This document shows positions 18,112 through 26,623 of a DNA stretch of 64,000 nt, in pieces; the first letter of the stretch is position 1; the number at the start of each line of letters is the position of its first letter. A program made the position numbers and the translations under genes. Below the pieces are notes generated by a model, which saw nothing but the letters and a program-made list of their open reading frames with translations, was not told the origin of the DNA and did no database searches. Origin of the DNA: Rothia aeria (GTDB lineage Bacteria; Actinomycetota; Actinomycetes; Actinomycetales; Micrococcaceae); contig AP017895.1 of the NCBI GenBank assembly GCA_002355935.1, forward strand, positions 2,232,001 through 2,296,000, given 5' to 3'.

Positions 18112-18519
18112 ATGAGTATTTTCGAGAAAACTTCTGATGATTCCACACCCGCCTCTCGCGCACCGGTGGTGACGTCCTGTTTTCTGGGGATCATGGGTGT
18201 TCTGCATTTTGTAAAACCTGAGCATTTTGATCGGATTGTGCCGCGCGCCCTGCCGGGCTCGGCACGGTTCTACACCTATGCTTCGGGGGTTGCTGAGCTT
18301 GGTGTTGCAGGGCTGCTGACCGCCCCAACAACCCGCCGGGCGGGTGCCCTCGCGGCCATTGCGCTGTATACGGCGGTGTTCCCGGCGAATGTGCAGATGG
18401 CATGGGATTGGCGGCATGAGTCAGCGTTTAAACGTGTTGTGGCTTTCGGCCGCCTACCGTTGCAGCTGCCAATGATTCGCCGTGCCTGGCGCATCTATAA
18501 AACCTCCTCTCGGCGCTAA
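18112..18519 (+). CDS. DoxX-like membrane protein
   Basis: 135 residues from the ATG 18112 (GGGAGAA 6-8 bases before); ATGs at 18064 and 18097 are alternatives. About four helices. HFVKPEHFDRIVPRALPG, followed by a helix with SGVAELGVAGLL, is the DoxX pattern (H.......P..P, S..E). No partner oxidoreductase is adjacent. Confidence 0.7.
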   Translation: MSIFEKTSDDSTPASRAPVVTSCFLGIMGVLHFVKPEHFDRIVPRALPGSARFYTYASGVAELGVAGLLTAPTTRRAGALAAIALYTAVFPANVQMAWDWRHESAFKRVVAFGRLPLQLPMIRRAWRIYKTSSRR

Positions 18520-18598
18520 AGCTCTCCTGGCGGTGGCACAAGCTGCGGCCGTGCTATGATAAAAAATCTTCACGCCTGGATTATTATAAAGGAGCACT

Positions 18599-19279
18599 AT
18601 GTCTAGTACCCGCCAGAACCCGGCCGAGCAGGCGAAGGCCCTTGCTTCCCAGCTTAAGTGCCCCATGGGTGACACCGGTCAAGAGCTAGCACACTCTTTA
18701 AACCTGGGGAATCTTTTCATGATTGTGAGCGCCCTGAATGCATTAGGCATTGAGGAAGGCGACCGCATCCTGGAGGCGGGCCCGGGCAATGGTGGGCTCC
18801 TCAATTATGTTCTCTCCCTCGCAGAGAACCTGCACTATGATGGGGTGGAAATTTCGCCGCTCATGTATGAGCAGGCCCGCGCTGCCAATAACGTGTTTAT
18901 CGCAGAAGGGCTGGCTGAGTACGCGCTGTATGACGGCGTGAATCTGCCGTATGAAGACGGTATTTTCACGAAGGTGTTGAGCGTGAATACGGTGTATTTC
19001 TGGGAGGAACCGGCTTGGCTGCTCGCAGAAATGTGCCGGGTGCTTACCGCCGGCGGGCGGGTGTGTTTAAGCTTCTGTGAAAAAGATTTTATGAAGACCC
19101 TGCCATTCACCAAGTACGGCTTCGCCCTGTACGATGCCGCCGATATAGTTGCGCTCACACAAGAACTGCCGCTACATACGGTAGCTGTACAGCATCTGCA
19201 CGATATGGCGGTGGCGGGCGGCTCTGCCCGGCTGGTACGACGCGACTACGTAAACCTCGTGCTTGAAAAAGAACACTAA
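18599..19279 (+). CDS. Class I SAM-dependent methyltransferase
   Basis: 226 residues. Motif I RILEAGPGNGGLLNYVLS (about 57-75), acidic loop GVEISPLMYEQA, post-motif NLPYEDGIFTKVLSVNTVYF and motif III VLTAGGRVCLSF. AAGGAG lies 5 bases before the ATG, and TATGAT at 18555-18560 is a possible -10. Substrate unknown. A second, unrelated methyltransferase gene follows after 270 bases. Confidence 0.82.
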   Translation: MSSTRQNPAEQAKALASQLKCPMGDTGQELAHSLNLGNLFMIVSALNALGIEEGDRILEAGPGNGGLLNYVLSLAENLHYDGVEISPLMYEQARAANNVFIAEGLAEYALYDGVNLPYEDGIFTKVLSVNTVYFWEEPAWLLAEMCRVLTAGGRVCLSFCEKDFMKTLPFTKYGFALYDAADIVALTQELPLHTVAVQHLHDMAVAGGSARLVRRDYVNLVLEKEH

Positions 19280-19328
19280 AACACCCGGACAGTATCCACA
19301 TATTTTTTGACACCGTCACTGGCGGTTT

Positions 19329-19405
19329 CTATCTAGAAGAGTTTTTTGCCTTCAGAAGCTTTTTACTTTTCAGTAATGCAAAAACTTTTCTGAATACGGT
19401 GCGTT
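19329..19405. repeat. Degenerate copy of a dispersed palindromic element
   Basis: The 30 bases at 19329-19358 match the left arm of the perfect palindrome at 45845-45874 at 27 positions (shared core AGAAGAGTTTTTTGC). A decayed right arm (ATGCAAAAAC..TTCTGAATA) follows. It lies in the 19280-19548 gap. Confidence 0.6.
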
Positions 19406-19441
19406 CAAAAGGCTGTTTCTCGTATTCAGATATAAAAAATA

Positions 19442-19471
19442 TTGACGCGTATATTCCAAAACAGGTATAAG
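19442..19471 (+). promoter_or_regulatory. Sigma-70-type promoter of the methyltransferase/membrane protein operon
   Basis: TTGACG (19442-19447), 18-base spacer, TATAAG (19466-19471), about 78 bases upstream of the start codon. Confidence 0.55.
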
Positions 19472-19548
19472 TGTTTTATAAGGAGTCACATTTCTCTCTC
19501 ACGACGTTCAGAAATGTGCTCACCATATTAACCTAAGGCGGAGAAGCC

Positions 19549-20298
19549 ATGGCAAACACTAACCTCACGAACAAGCTCAAGCCCGAATTCCGCACTAACC
19601 CGCCCGCTGAAGAGAACGGCATCCTGATGTGCCTGGATGATGCGCAGGTTCAGGGCGATAACGCCAAATACATGAAATTCTACAACCGCATAGCCACCGT
19701 CTATGACCTAGGAGAACGGTGGTTTGGGCGTCTCGCTTACGGCAATGAAGTCGCGCAGATGCGCCGCCAGTTCATGAAAGAACTAGAGTGGTTTCCCGGC
19801 TGCTCGGCGCTGTACGTCTCAATCGGCACCGGCACCGACCTACGCTACCTGCCCGACGATATTGAGGTAAGCGCAATCGACTGGACGGGTGCCGATATTT
19901 CGCTCGGGATGCTCAAGAAATGCCAGAAAATCTGGGGCGGTCGCGCGAACCTGAACCTGGTGAACTGCGCCGCCGAGAACCTGCCCTTTGCCGATCAGAG
20001 CTTTGATGTGGTGCTGCACGTGGGCGGCATTAACTTCTTTAGCGATAAAAAACGCGCGATCGAAGAAATGATTCGGGTGGCCAAGCCCGGCACGAAAATT
20101 ATGATCGCAGACGAAACTTCCGACTACATTGATTCGCAGTACAAAAAGAGCATCTTCACCCGCAAAGCATACAAGGACGCCACCTTCGACCTCTCAGAGA
20201 TTGAGGCGCTGATTCCCAGCACCGTTGAGGATGCACGCACCGAGCTCATCTGGGACGACCAGTTCTACTACATTACGTTCCGCACCCCACGCCGTTAG
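19549..20298 (+). CDS. Class I SAM-dependent methyltransferase (UbiE-like)
   Basis: 249 residues. After a 45-residue lead comes YNRIATVYDLGERWFGRL, then motif I ALYVSIGTGTDLRYLP, loop GADISLGMLKKCQK, and NLPFADQSFDVVLHVGGINFF, IRVAKPGTKIMIADE. The layout resembles ubiquinone/menaquinone-type C-methyltransferases, but a quinone role is not supported by context. Its stop codon overlaps the ribosome site of the next membrane protein gene, so the two are coupled. Confidence 0.82.
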   Translation: MANTNLTNKLKPEFRTNPPAEENGILMCLDDAQVQGDNAKYMKFYNRIATVYDLGERWFGRLAYGNEVAQMRRQFMKELEWFPGCSALYVSIGTGTDLRYLPDDIEVSAIDWTGADISLGMLKKCQKIWGGRANLNLVNCAAENLPFADQSFDVVLHVGGINFFSDKKRAIEEMIRVAKPGTKIMIADETSDYIDSQYKKSIFTRKAYKDATFDLSEIEALIPSTVEDARTELIWDDQFYYITFRTPRR

Positions 20299-20308
20299 GA
20301 GAAACGTC

Positions 20309-20743
20309 ATGGTAGTACCATTTGCCATTGCTGGGGTGCTCATGGCGTTGGCGGTGGGCGCGCACGTTTTTGTGGGAACCCGTGAGACACTGGCCTTGCG
20401 TCCCACCGAGAACCGTCCCACCGCTGACGCTGCGGCCAGCACCCCTAGCACTCGTGGGGAGCTAACCCGGCACTGGGCGCAGGCCATGTGCGTGTTCCAG
20501 CTGGTAAGTGTCGATCTGCTGCTGGTCACCATCGCTGCACTGCTCTTAGCGTTCACCGATGTGCTACCCGCTAAACGAGATATTGGGCTGTTTATCGCGG
20601 CGTATTTAGGCGCATGGGGCGTGGTGTGGCTGGTGCAGCTGGCGGCGGTGAAGGTTGAGCGCCGCACCTACTATATGTTGGGGCATTGGATGCTGTTCTT
20701 CCTCTGCGCTGCCCTGATGGTGTGGGGCGCGTTTTCGTTCTAA
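20309..20743 (+). CDS. Four-helix membrane protein of unknown function
   Basis: 144 residues from the ATG 20309 (TAGGAGAAACGTC just before). Hydrophobic segments at about 1-20, 62-85, 93-112 and 122-142. Contains HVFVGTRETLALRP and KVERRTYYMLGHW. No family recognised. Co-transcribed with the preceding methyltransferase. Confidence 0.75.
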   Translation: MVVPFAIAGVLMALAVGAHVFVGTRETLALRPTENRPTADAAASTPSTRGELTRHWAQAMCVFQLVSVDLLLVTIAALLLAFTDVLPAKRDIGLFIAAYLGAWGVVWLVQLAAVKVERRTYYMLGHWMLFFLCAALMVWGAFSF

Positions 20744-20750
20744 CAACATA

Positions 20751-20815
20751 CACGCGGCGCCCCCGAAAAGAAATCTTTAGGCCAAAATAGCCTATTCTCT
20801 TCGGGGCGCCGCGTG
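20751..20815. terminator. Bidirectional hairpin terminator
   Basis: CACGCGGCGCCCCC(GAA) at 20751 pairs with TTCGGGGCGCCGCGTG at 20800-20815, with one unpaired C (five C versus four G). It separates the convergent operon and repeat-protein gene. Confidence 0.75.
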
Positions 20816-20887
20816 CACTATAACACTTACGTGCTGGGTATTATGCACCTTTAATATAAGGGCGTTTTACCCTTGGCTGGTGCCACA

Positions 20888-22114
20888 TTATTCTTTGGTG
20901 GGCACCAGGGTCTTGAGGGTAATGTCGCTTGAGACTCGGCCGTCCGCGTCTTCAAGGTATGCGCGCACCACATACTTCTTACCCGCCTGCAGCTTATTAC
21001 CGGGAATAGTCAGTTCACTCTCAAAGTCACCGTTCGGCTTCGGGGTAACCGTCGTATTCACGATCTCATCATCCCTGATGATGTCATTCTCAATGTCGTA
21101 TTCGGCGAAAATCAGCCGAACCTTGGACCCGTTCTGAGCCGCTACTGCAGGGTCAAACCCGCCGCCAGCAACCTTCAGGTGGTTCTCGGCGGCGCTGCGG
21201 CTAAGGGGTGCACCGTCCACAATGCCAACAGCCTCAGATTCCGTATCTCCGCGAAAGTCCTCAACTTCAGCGCGTGACCAGTCATTGGCGCCAGTTTCAA
21301 CAACCACCTGGTAACGCTTACCGCTTTCGATCTTCGAGCCGGGCACCTGCACCTTAGTGGTGAAGTTACCGCCATTCAGGTCTGCTGAGGCGTCCTTCGT
21401 CACCAACGTCTCAGTGACCTTACCGTTCTCATCCAGGGCTTCAACCCGGATAATGAGGCGGGTGGCACCTTCCTGGCGGGTTCCGCGCACCGTAAGGGTG
21501 TTGGTGTTCAGGTGGCGGTAAAAAGTGTTATTCCACGCGAAGTCTGGGGTCACTGTTACCGAAGGGTGAACGTTCTTCTCATCAACCTGCTGCACGGGAA
21601 GGTCCTGCCGGGCCTCCACAGTGTGATAGCCATGACCAGAGTAAATAACAGCAAACACGGCGTAACGCTTCTGGGGGTCGAAGTTGCCTTTCACTTTCGC
21701 GGTGCCGCTGAAATGCCCATCTTCAGTCACGGTAAGCTTCGCATCATCTTGAGCTAAGTTCTTGCCCGTGCGGTCGCCGTCAGCATCAAGCTCATAGACT
21801 TCTGCCTGCAGGCTCTCGAAGGATTGGTTCGGATCAATCCCTTCACCGGTGATTGTTAGGGTATTCTCCCCGGTGATGGGGTTCAGCGGGCCGCCCTCAA
21901 CAGAGGTAATTTTTGTCTGCTGAACATTATCAGGGTTGTTATTGGCGTTGTCATTATTGTTATTGTTGCCCGGAAGAGAGCTTGAACCGCCCTGGACAGT
22001 ATTTGAGGTTGCCGGAGGTGCAGCGTTCACGGGCGAAAGAGTAGCCGCCGTGCCGCCAATCAATGCGAGAGTGCAGGCTCCTGCGAGCACGGAACGGGTG
22101 GGGAAAGAACGCAT
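20888..22114 (-). CDS. Secreted protein with three Ig-like repeats (paralogue A)
   Basis: 408 residues. Sec signal peptide with cleavage near VNA (about residue 31), an Asn-rich linker, then three repeats of about 110 residues. Each opens with a strand like ENTLTITGEGID, NTNTLTVRGTRQ or ENHLKVAGGGFD and ends with a K.Y.V strand. No lipobox, LPXTG or C-terminal membrane anchor is present, so it is predicted to be secreted or loosely wall-associated. Paralogue B lies directly upstream in the same orientation. Adhesin or matrix-protein role is inference. Confidence 0.7.
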   Translation of the reverse strand: MRSFPTRSVLAGACTLALIGGTAATLSPVNAAPPATSNTVQGGSSSLPGNNNNNDNANNNPDNVQQTKITSVEGGPLNPITGENTLTITGEGIDPNQSFESLQAEVYELDADGDRTGKNLAQDDAKLTVTEDGHFSGTAKVKGNFDPQKRYAVFAVIYSGHGYHTVEARQDLPVQQVDEKNVHPSVTVTPDFAWNNTFYRHLNTNTLTVRGTRQEGATRLIIRVEALDENGKVTETLVTKDASADLNGGNFTTKVQVPGSKIESGKRYQVVVETGANDWSRAEVEDFRGDTESEAVGIVDGAPLSRSAAENHLKVAGGGFDPAVAAQNGSKVRLIFAEYDIENDIIRDDEIVNTTVTPKPNGDFESELTIPGNKLQAGKKYVVRAYLEDADGRVSSDITLKTLVPTKE

Positions 22115-22268
22115 GGTCTACTCCATTCGTCGGTTAGTGATTACATTTCTAAGATAGCCGTACTCTTAGGTAAAGGTCTAGGTTTTTTACAATTATTTCC
22201 ATAATGTTTAAGGCGGCCGGGTAGCTGCATCGCCATTAGGGGCGACTGCGTCACCTCCGCACACCATA

Positions 22269-22331
22269 GGACGCAGTTTCCGGGTGTTGATTAAACCGTG
22301 CCGCCGCCACGGCCACCCGAAAACTGCGTCC
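22269..22331 (-). terminator. Large hairpin downstream of paralogue B
   Basis: 18-bp arms (22269-22286, 22314-22331; one mismatch) with an inner CCGTG/CACGG pair. It sits 45 bases beyond the stop codon of the gene at 22376 and probably ends its transcript. Confidence 0.65.
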
Positions 22332-22375
22332 TCAAAAACCTGCCCGACTGGGTCCAATACGCGTGTAAAGAGGCG

Positions 22376-23533
22376 CTAGGGGTTCACCGTAATATACTCC
22401 GTGACTTCGGACTGCTCCTGGCCGTCAATACTCGCCTCAATCACATACTTTTTCCCGGCCTGAAGCTTATCCGCAGGAACCGCAAAGTCAGTCTCGAAGC
22501 TGCCATTGGGCGGGTTGACGGTAACCTGCTTTTCAGCCAGCGCATCCCCGGCAGGCTTCTGCGCATCAATGTTGTACTCGCGCAGCCGCAGATGCATGGC
22601 GGTGCCCTGCTGTACGTTTTTAAACCCGCCACCGGCCACCTTCACCTGATTATGCTGGCTGCTGCGGCTTACCGTTCCGTCGGTAATCACGGCAAAGGAA
22701 CCGCCGTGACCATAGAGTTCTTTAATGGCTCCCTGTTCCTTGGTGCCGCCATCCATTGCCACCGCGAGCGTGTAGTAGGTTTTGTCCTTAATTTTCTCCC
22801 CGGGCACGTGCAGCTTGTAGGTGAATGTGCCGTCCTTCAGTTCGCTGGCGACAACGGTACCGGTGGCTACCTCATCCCCTGGGCCGCCGTCCTCATGCTT
22901 TTCCCGAAGGGAAATGGCGACGCTCGCATCCGAGTTAGGCGGATAGTAGTATTTGCCGCGGATGGTGACCTCGTTATCCTGCCGGTGTGTGTAGAGGGTT
23001 TCGGGTGAGGTCTCGAAGCGTGGACGTAGCTTGGTCGGGTCGGTGGGTTTTATATTCACGGGGGCCGTGGCGTGCACCCCCATATGTCCCCCACGGCCCG
23101 TATGGTCGACAATGAACACGGCGTAGTGTTTCTGCGGGTCTACGCGGGAGCCGCGTACGGTGAGCGTGGTATCAAATTGTCCCCGCTGCCCCAAGGTCAG
23201 CTGATCGGATGCTTCAGCAATGTTCTCGCCTACCGGTTGGCCCTGTGCATCGATTTCCCACATTTCGGCGTAATACCCGTCGGTGAGGGTCTTATCCAGC
23301 CCGGTGCCTTGCACCTTAATCGTATTTTTCTCTGCGAGGGGGTCGAGTGTGCCCTCGGTTTTCTGGATGCTCGGTTTCTGCTCTGATGTGGAAGGGGTGG
23401 ATTGCTGACTGGATGGGGTGCTGCCAGCCTGTTGAGGTTCAGCAAATGCCTGCGACAGTGGCACGGCTGTGGCACCCACTAGGGCAAGGGCGCTGGCTCC
23501 GGCAAGGGCACCTCGGGTACGAAAGTAACGCAT
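22376..23533 (-). CDS. Secreted protein with three Ig-like repeats (paralogue B)
   Basis: 385 residues from the second of two adjacent ATG codons (23533), which has TTGGAG 5 bases upstream. Signal peptide MRYFRTRGALAGASALALVG with cleavage near AFA, a Ser/Gln linker, then three repeats that align with paralogue A: KNTIKVQGTGLD, DNEVTIRGKYYY and HNQVKVAGGGFK; both end NKLQAGKKYVV-like (here DKLQAGKKYVI). A tandem duplication followed by divergence. Function unknown. Confidence 0.7.
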   Translation of the reverse strand: MRYFRTRGALAGASALALVGATAVPLSQAFAEPQQAGSTPSSQQSTPSTSEQKPSIQKTEGTLDPLAEKNTIKVQGTGLDKTLTDGYYAEMWEIDAQGQPVGENIAEASDQLTLGQRGQFDTTLTVRGSRVDPQKHYAVFIVDHTGRGGHMGVHATAPVNIKPTDPTKLRPRFETSPETLYTHRQDNEVTIRGKYYYPPNSDASVAISLREKHEDGGPGDEVATGTVVASELKDGTFTYKLHVPGEKIKDKTYYTLAVAMDGGTKEQGAIKELYGHGGSFAVITDGTVSRSSQHNQVKVAGGGFKNVQQGTAMHLRLREYNIDAQKPAGDALAEKQVTVNPPNGSFETDFAVPADKLQAGKKYVIEASIDGQEQSEVTEYITVNP

Positions 23534-23790
23534 CATTGCTCCAATCTTCGGTGACTTTCGGATGCCTTTTAAACCTAGCACCAACTTTTAAGTTCAAATA
23601 CAGTTTTTAATGAACCTTTGAGGAAGGTTTAAGGTTGTCTCTAATGCTGCCCCAGTACCGCACAGCAGTGATTAGCGCGCCCCCACGGGTGAAATACGTC
23701 TATACACATCCCCTTCTCGGGCGGCTACTATAAAACATGAGGCTCCCACCAGCTGCGGCAATATATGCTCCTTCAGAAAGTGACACTGCC

Positions 23791-24618
23791 ATGCACCCCG
23801 AACTGACCGATATCCCCGAAACGATGCTGTGGACCCTGCACAACCGTGCCCGCGAAGCCGCCCGAGCCGACGGGTGCATTACCGACCCCAAATGCCTAGA
23901 AATCTACCGGGCCATTGACTACGATTACCAGGCTCATTTCGGCAAAGCGGACGGCTCGCACGGGGTGCGTTCCATGCTATTCGATAGGCAGATTAGCCGC
24001 TTCATGAAGGAGCACCCGGATGCGGTGATCGTGAACCTGGGTGAGGGCTTGGAAACCCAACGGTACCGCATCGACTCTCCCGGTACCCTGTGGGTGAGCG
24101 TGGATTTACCCGCAGGCATTGACATTAGGGAACGGTTCATAGCCCCCGATGAGCGGCACCTGCACGTGGCGAGAAACGCGCTAGATACCACCTGGTTCGA
24201 TGCTGTCCCCGACGGGCGCCCGGTCTTCATCGCGGCGCAAGGGCTTTTCATGTACTTCACCACGGTAGAAGTCGCTGCCCTCATGCGCTCTATGGCCCGC
24301 AGGTTCCCCGGCGCAACCGTCATGTTCGACTACATTGGGCGTTTCCTCTCAAAACGTACCCTGAGCGAGAAGGGGTGGATGAAAACAGACACGTACCGCA
24401 CCCCACCCATGCCCTGGGGCGTGTACCGTAACGAGCTGCAGCCGCTACTGTCGGCTTGGCTGGGACAGCAGGTGTCTGTACATAACGTTACATTTGAACT
24501 CCCCCGTGGGCCGGGGAAATGGTCCGTACTGTTCATTGAAAAGTATTTGCCGCAGCTGGCGAATAAGCTGCCGGGAGTGTGCTGGCTGCAGCTGCCTGAA
24601 GCAGATCCAGCATCATGA
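23791..24618 (+). CDS. Leucine carboxyl methyltransferase-like O-methyltransferase
   Basis: SAM-dependent enzyme of the PPM1/LCMT (TcmP-like) group. Seen: ETMLWTLHNRAREA at the N-terminus, FDRQISRFMKEHPDAVIVNL, the signature GEGLETQRYRID, VDLPAGIDIRERF, and AAQGLFMYFTTVEV. The start at ATG 23791 keeps the family N-terminus; an ATG at 23737 lies within 10 bases of a TATAAA promoter-like box and is less likely. Overlaps the next gene by ATGA (4 bases). Substrate unknown. Confidence 0.8.
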   Translation: MHPELTDIPETMLWTLHNRAREAARADGCITDPKCLEIYRAIDYDYQAHFGKADGSHGVRSMLFDRQISRFMKEHPDAVIVNLGEGLETQRYRIDSPGTLWVSVDLPAGIDIRERFIAPDERHLHVARNALDTTWFDAVPDGRPVFIAAQGLFMYFTTVEVAALMRSMARRFPGATVMFDYIGRFLSKRTLSEKGWMKTDTYRTPPMPWGVYRNELQPLLSAWLGQQVSVHNVTFELPRGPGKWSVLFIEKYLPQLANKLPGVCWLQLPEADPAS

Positions 24619-25247
24619 GTGGGGGTGAAAAACCCGCCGTGCATATTTACTGTCTGCTGTTTGACGGGTACGAAACACTTGATCTTATGGGACCGGTCGA
24701 GTTCCTGCACGGTGTACCCGGTGCGCGGCTGCACTATGTCTCGCATTTGGGCGGGGCGGTGCGCAGCACCCAGGGTTTCTCGGTGGCAACAGAGCCGCTG
24801 GGTGAGCTGAAACCAGGCAGTGTTCTGCTCATTCCCGGTGGTGCGGGCACCCGAACCCTGGTGCATGATACTGATTTTGTGGAGGCACTCACCCGGTGGG
24901 TTCAGCAGAGCGAATACTGTTTGAGTGTGTGCACCGGTTCAGCGCTTCTGGCCGCCACCGGCCTGCTAAATGGGCTAGAGGCCACCACGAATAAACGCGC
25001 TTTTGACTGGGTGAGAGGCACAAACCCGCCCGTGCTGTGGCAGGGCACGGCGCGGTGGACGCATTCGGGGAAGTTCTATACTTCCTCGGGTGTCTCAGCA
25101 GGTATGGATATGACGTTGGGGTTTATCGCTGATATTGCAGGCATTGACGAGGCACAGGTGCAAGCCCACCGGTGCGAATACCTGTGGAACCAAGACCCCA
25201 GCCACGACCCATTCTCTGCTTCTTCTGCACCCTCACCTCAGTCTTAG
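24615..25247 (+). CDS. DJ-1/PfpI family protein
   Basis: 210 residues. LFDGYETLDLMGPVEFL at the N-terminus, LIPGGAGTRT, and the nucleophile elbow SVCTGSALLAATGLLNG are those of the isonitrile hydratase/regulator branch of DJ-1 proteins. TSSGVSAGMDMTLGFIADI is also typical. No AraC-type DNA-binding domain follows. Coupled to the methyltransferase by a 4-base overlap; its 3' end overlaps the convergent tetR-type gene by 4 bases. Confidence 0.85.
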   Translation: MSGGEKPAVHIYCLLFDGYETLDLMGPVEFLHGVPGARLHYVSHLGGAVRSTQGFSVATEPLGELKPGSVLLIPGGAGTRTLVHDTDFVEALTRWVQQSEYCLSVCTGSALLAATGLLNGLEATTNKRAFDWVRGTNPPVLWQGTARWTHSGKFYTSSGVSAGMDMTLGFIADIAGIDEAQVQAHRCEYLWNQDPSHDPFSASSAPSPQS

Positions 25248-25846
25248 CCGATGCCGCTCAGCAGGGTGTGCAGAATCAGGGTGGCCAGGCGGTCAAGCTC
25301 AGCTTCGTTTGCTCTAGTGTCCGCTACCCCCTGCGGGCTGGCTGCGGGTTCAAGGTCTTTAACGGCCTCATCAACCATGGCGCGGTACATGCGTTGTGCC
25401 CAGTCAAGGTTTACGTCGGGCGCGATCAGGCCATCGTGCTGTGCGCGTTGAAACAGCACTTCAAGGCGAGCCAGCACAGTACGCCGCTTGGTGATGACGG
25501 CGGGGTCGTCCTCACTGAGAATCCCCAGTGCGTACCCCCAGTTAGATTTGGTGCGCATCACGTTCACCGTGAGCCGGTGCAGGGCCACCGGCGGCGGCGC
25601 GGTCTCCGGGCTGGCGGCCTCAAAAGCATCATAAAAGTGTTCAATCGCGCTCGCCTGCAGCGCGGCAATAAGTACCTGCCGGCTGGCGAACCGGCGGTGC
25701 ACCGTGGTGCGGGTTACCCCGGCAGCGGCAGCGATTTGCTCCAATGAGGCGGTGGGGTCGTGCCGCAGCACCCGTTCGGCCGCCTGCAAAATTGCGGCAG
25801 CTGTGCGCTGCGCATCCGACCGCAACGGCTTAACTGTGTCTATCAT
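25244..25846 (-). CDS. TetR-family transcriptional regulator
   Basis: 200 residues. The N-terminal HTH, RTAAAILQAAERVLRHDP...LEQIAAAAGVTRTTVHRRFA, is a standard TetR domain; the C-terminal ligand domain is unclassified. ATG 25846 follows GAAGGG by 8 bases. Divergent from the SnoaL-like gene at 25943, with paired near-palindromes between them, so autoregulation and control of that gene are likely. Confidence 0.88.
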   Translation of the reverse strand: MIDTVKPLRSDAQRTAAAILQAAERVLRHDPTASLEQIAAAAGVTRTTVHRRFASRQVLIAALQASAIEHFYDAFEAASPETAPPPVALHRLTVNVMRTKSNWGYALGILSEDDPAVITKRRTVLARLEVLFQRAQHDGLIAPDVNLDWAQRMYRAMVDEAVKDLEPAASPQGVADTRANEAELDRLATLILHTLLSGIG

Positions 25847-25866
25847 GCACACATCCCTTCAATATC

Positions 25867-25885
25867 TGTTACAGCTATGTTACAG
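25867..25885. promoter_or_regulatory. Candidate operator of the TetR regulator
   Basis: TGTTACAG occurs twice, at 25867-25874 and 25878-25885, 11 bases apart. The first is part of the near-palindrome CTGTTACAG. It lies in the divergent intergenic region 21 bases upstream of the tetR-type start. Confidence 0.5.
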
Positions 25886-25942
25886 TTAATCGGGCGAGGT
25901 GCGCACCCGCACCGGAAGTACCCTACTCGCGAGGAGGCACAT

Positions 25943-26308
25943 ATGAGCACCGAGAAGACCATCCGCGACTACTTCGCCGCCATCCACCGGGGCGGTTGGC
26001 AAGATTTCCTGGCCGAAGACATGACCTACGGTTTCAACAGCGCCCTCCAAGACCTCGGTAAGGAAGACTACCTCAATGGGGCCGGTAATTTTCTGGCGAT
26101 GACCATTGACGTGGACGTGAAGCACCTGGTGATAGACGGCGATCAGGCGGCGGTCATCTCCGACTACTTCGTAAAAACCCCGGCAGGAGCCACCGCAATA
26201 TTCGAGGTTCCCGAGTTTTTGACCATACACAACGGCAAGCTGACGGGCATCTCCATCTTCTTCGATAGTGCGGCGTTTACGGCACTCATGAAAGGCGAAA
26301 AAGTATAG
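25943..26308 (+). CDS. SnoaL-like (NTF2-fold) protein
   Basis: 121 residues from the ATG 25943 behind GAGGAGG. IRDYFAAIHRGGWQDFLAEDMTY followed by alternating strands and a YFVKTPAG...FEVPEFLTIHNGKL end is the pattern of small NTF2-fold SnoaL-like proteins. These are often isomerases or hydrolases, or have no known activity. Likely regulated by the divergent TetR protein. Own terminator downstream. Confidence 0.75.
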   Translation: MSTEKTIRDYFAAIHRGGWQDFLAEDMTYGFNSALQDLGKEDYLNGAGNFLAMTIDVDVKHLVIDGDQAAVISDYFVKTPAGATAIFEVPEFLTIHNGKLTGISIFFDSAAFTALMKGEKV

Positions 26309-26331
26309 GGTTTCTCCCCATCCCATACCCG

Positions 26332-26377
26332 AAAGTCACCTTTTCGGCGGACCTCACCGCGTGAAGGTGACTTTTTT
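26332..26377 (+). terminator. Rho-independent terminator
   Basis: AAAGTCACCTT (26332) pairs perfectly with AAGGTGACTTT (26364) and runs into TTTTTT. Confidence 0.9.
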
Positions 26378-26623
26378 GGTACTAAGACGGCAGGTAGGGG
26401 CGGTGGCTACCGGCCGATAGGCCTTATCACAGACAACAGGGGAATTACGGCGGTGCCGCGCGGGCCACACCAAATACACCGGGCGGGCATGCAGACCCCG
26501 GTTTTTCGGGCACAGCACACCGGTAAATTCTGTTGTGAGCGGGTCCCGCGTCATTCAACTCTGGCGGGGCGCACATCCTTTAGAATGGAGCCATCACCAA
26601 AATAGAGAATAAATGGAGCAACC

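Noticed and set aside
26354-26554. 66-codon minus-strand open frame
   Set aside because: Overlaps a strong terminator, has no ribosome site and has no protein-like features.
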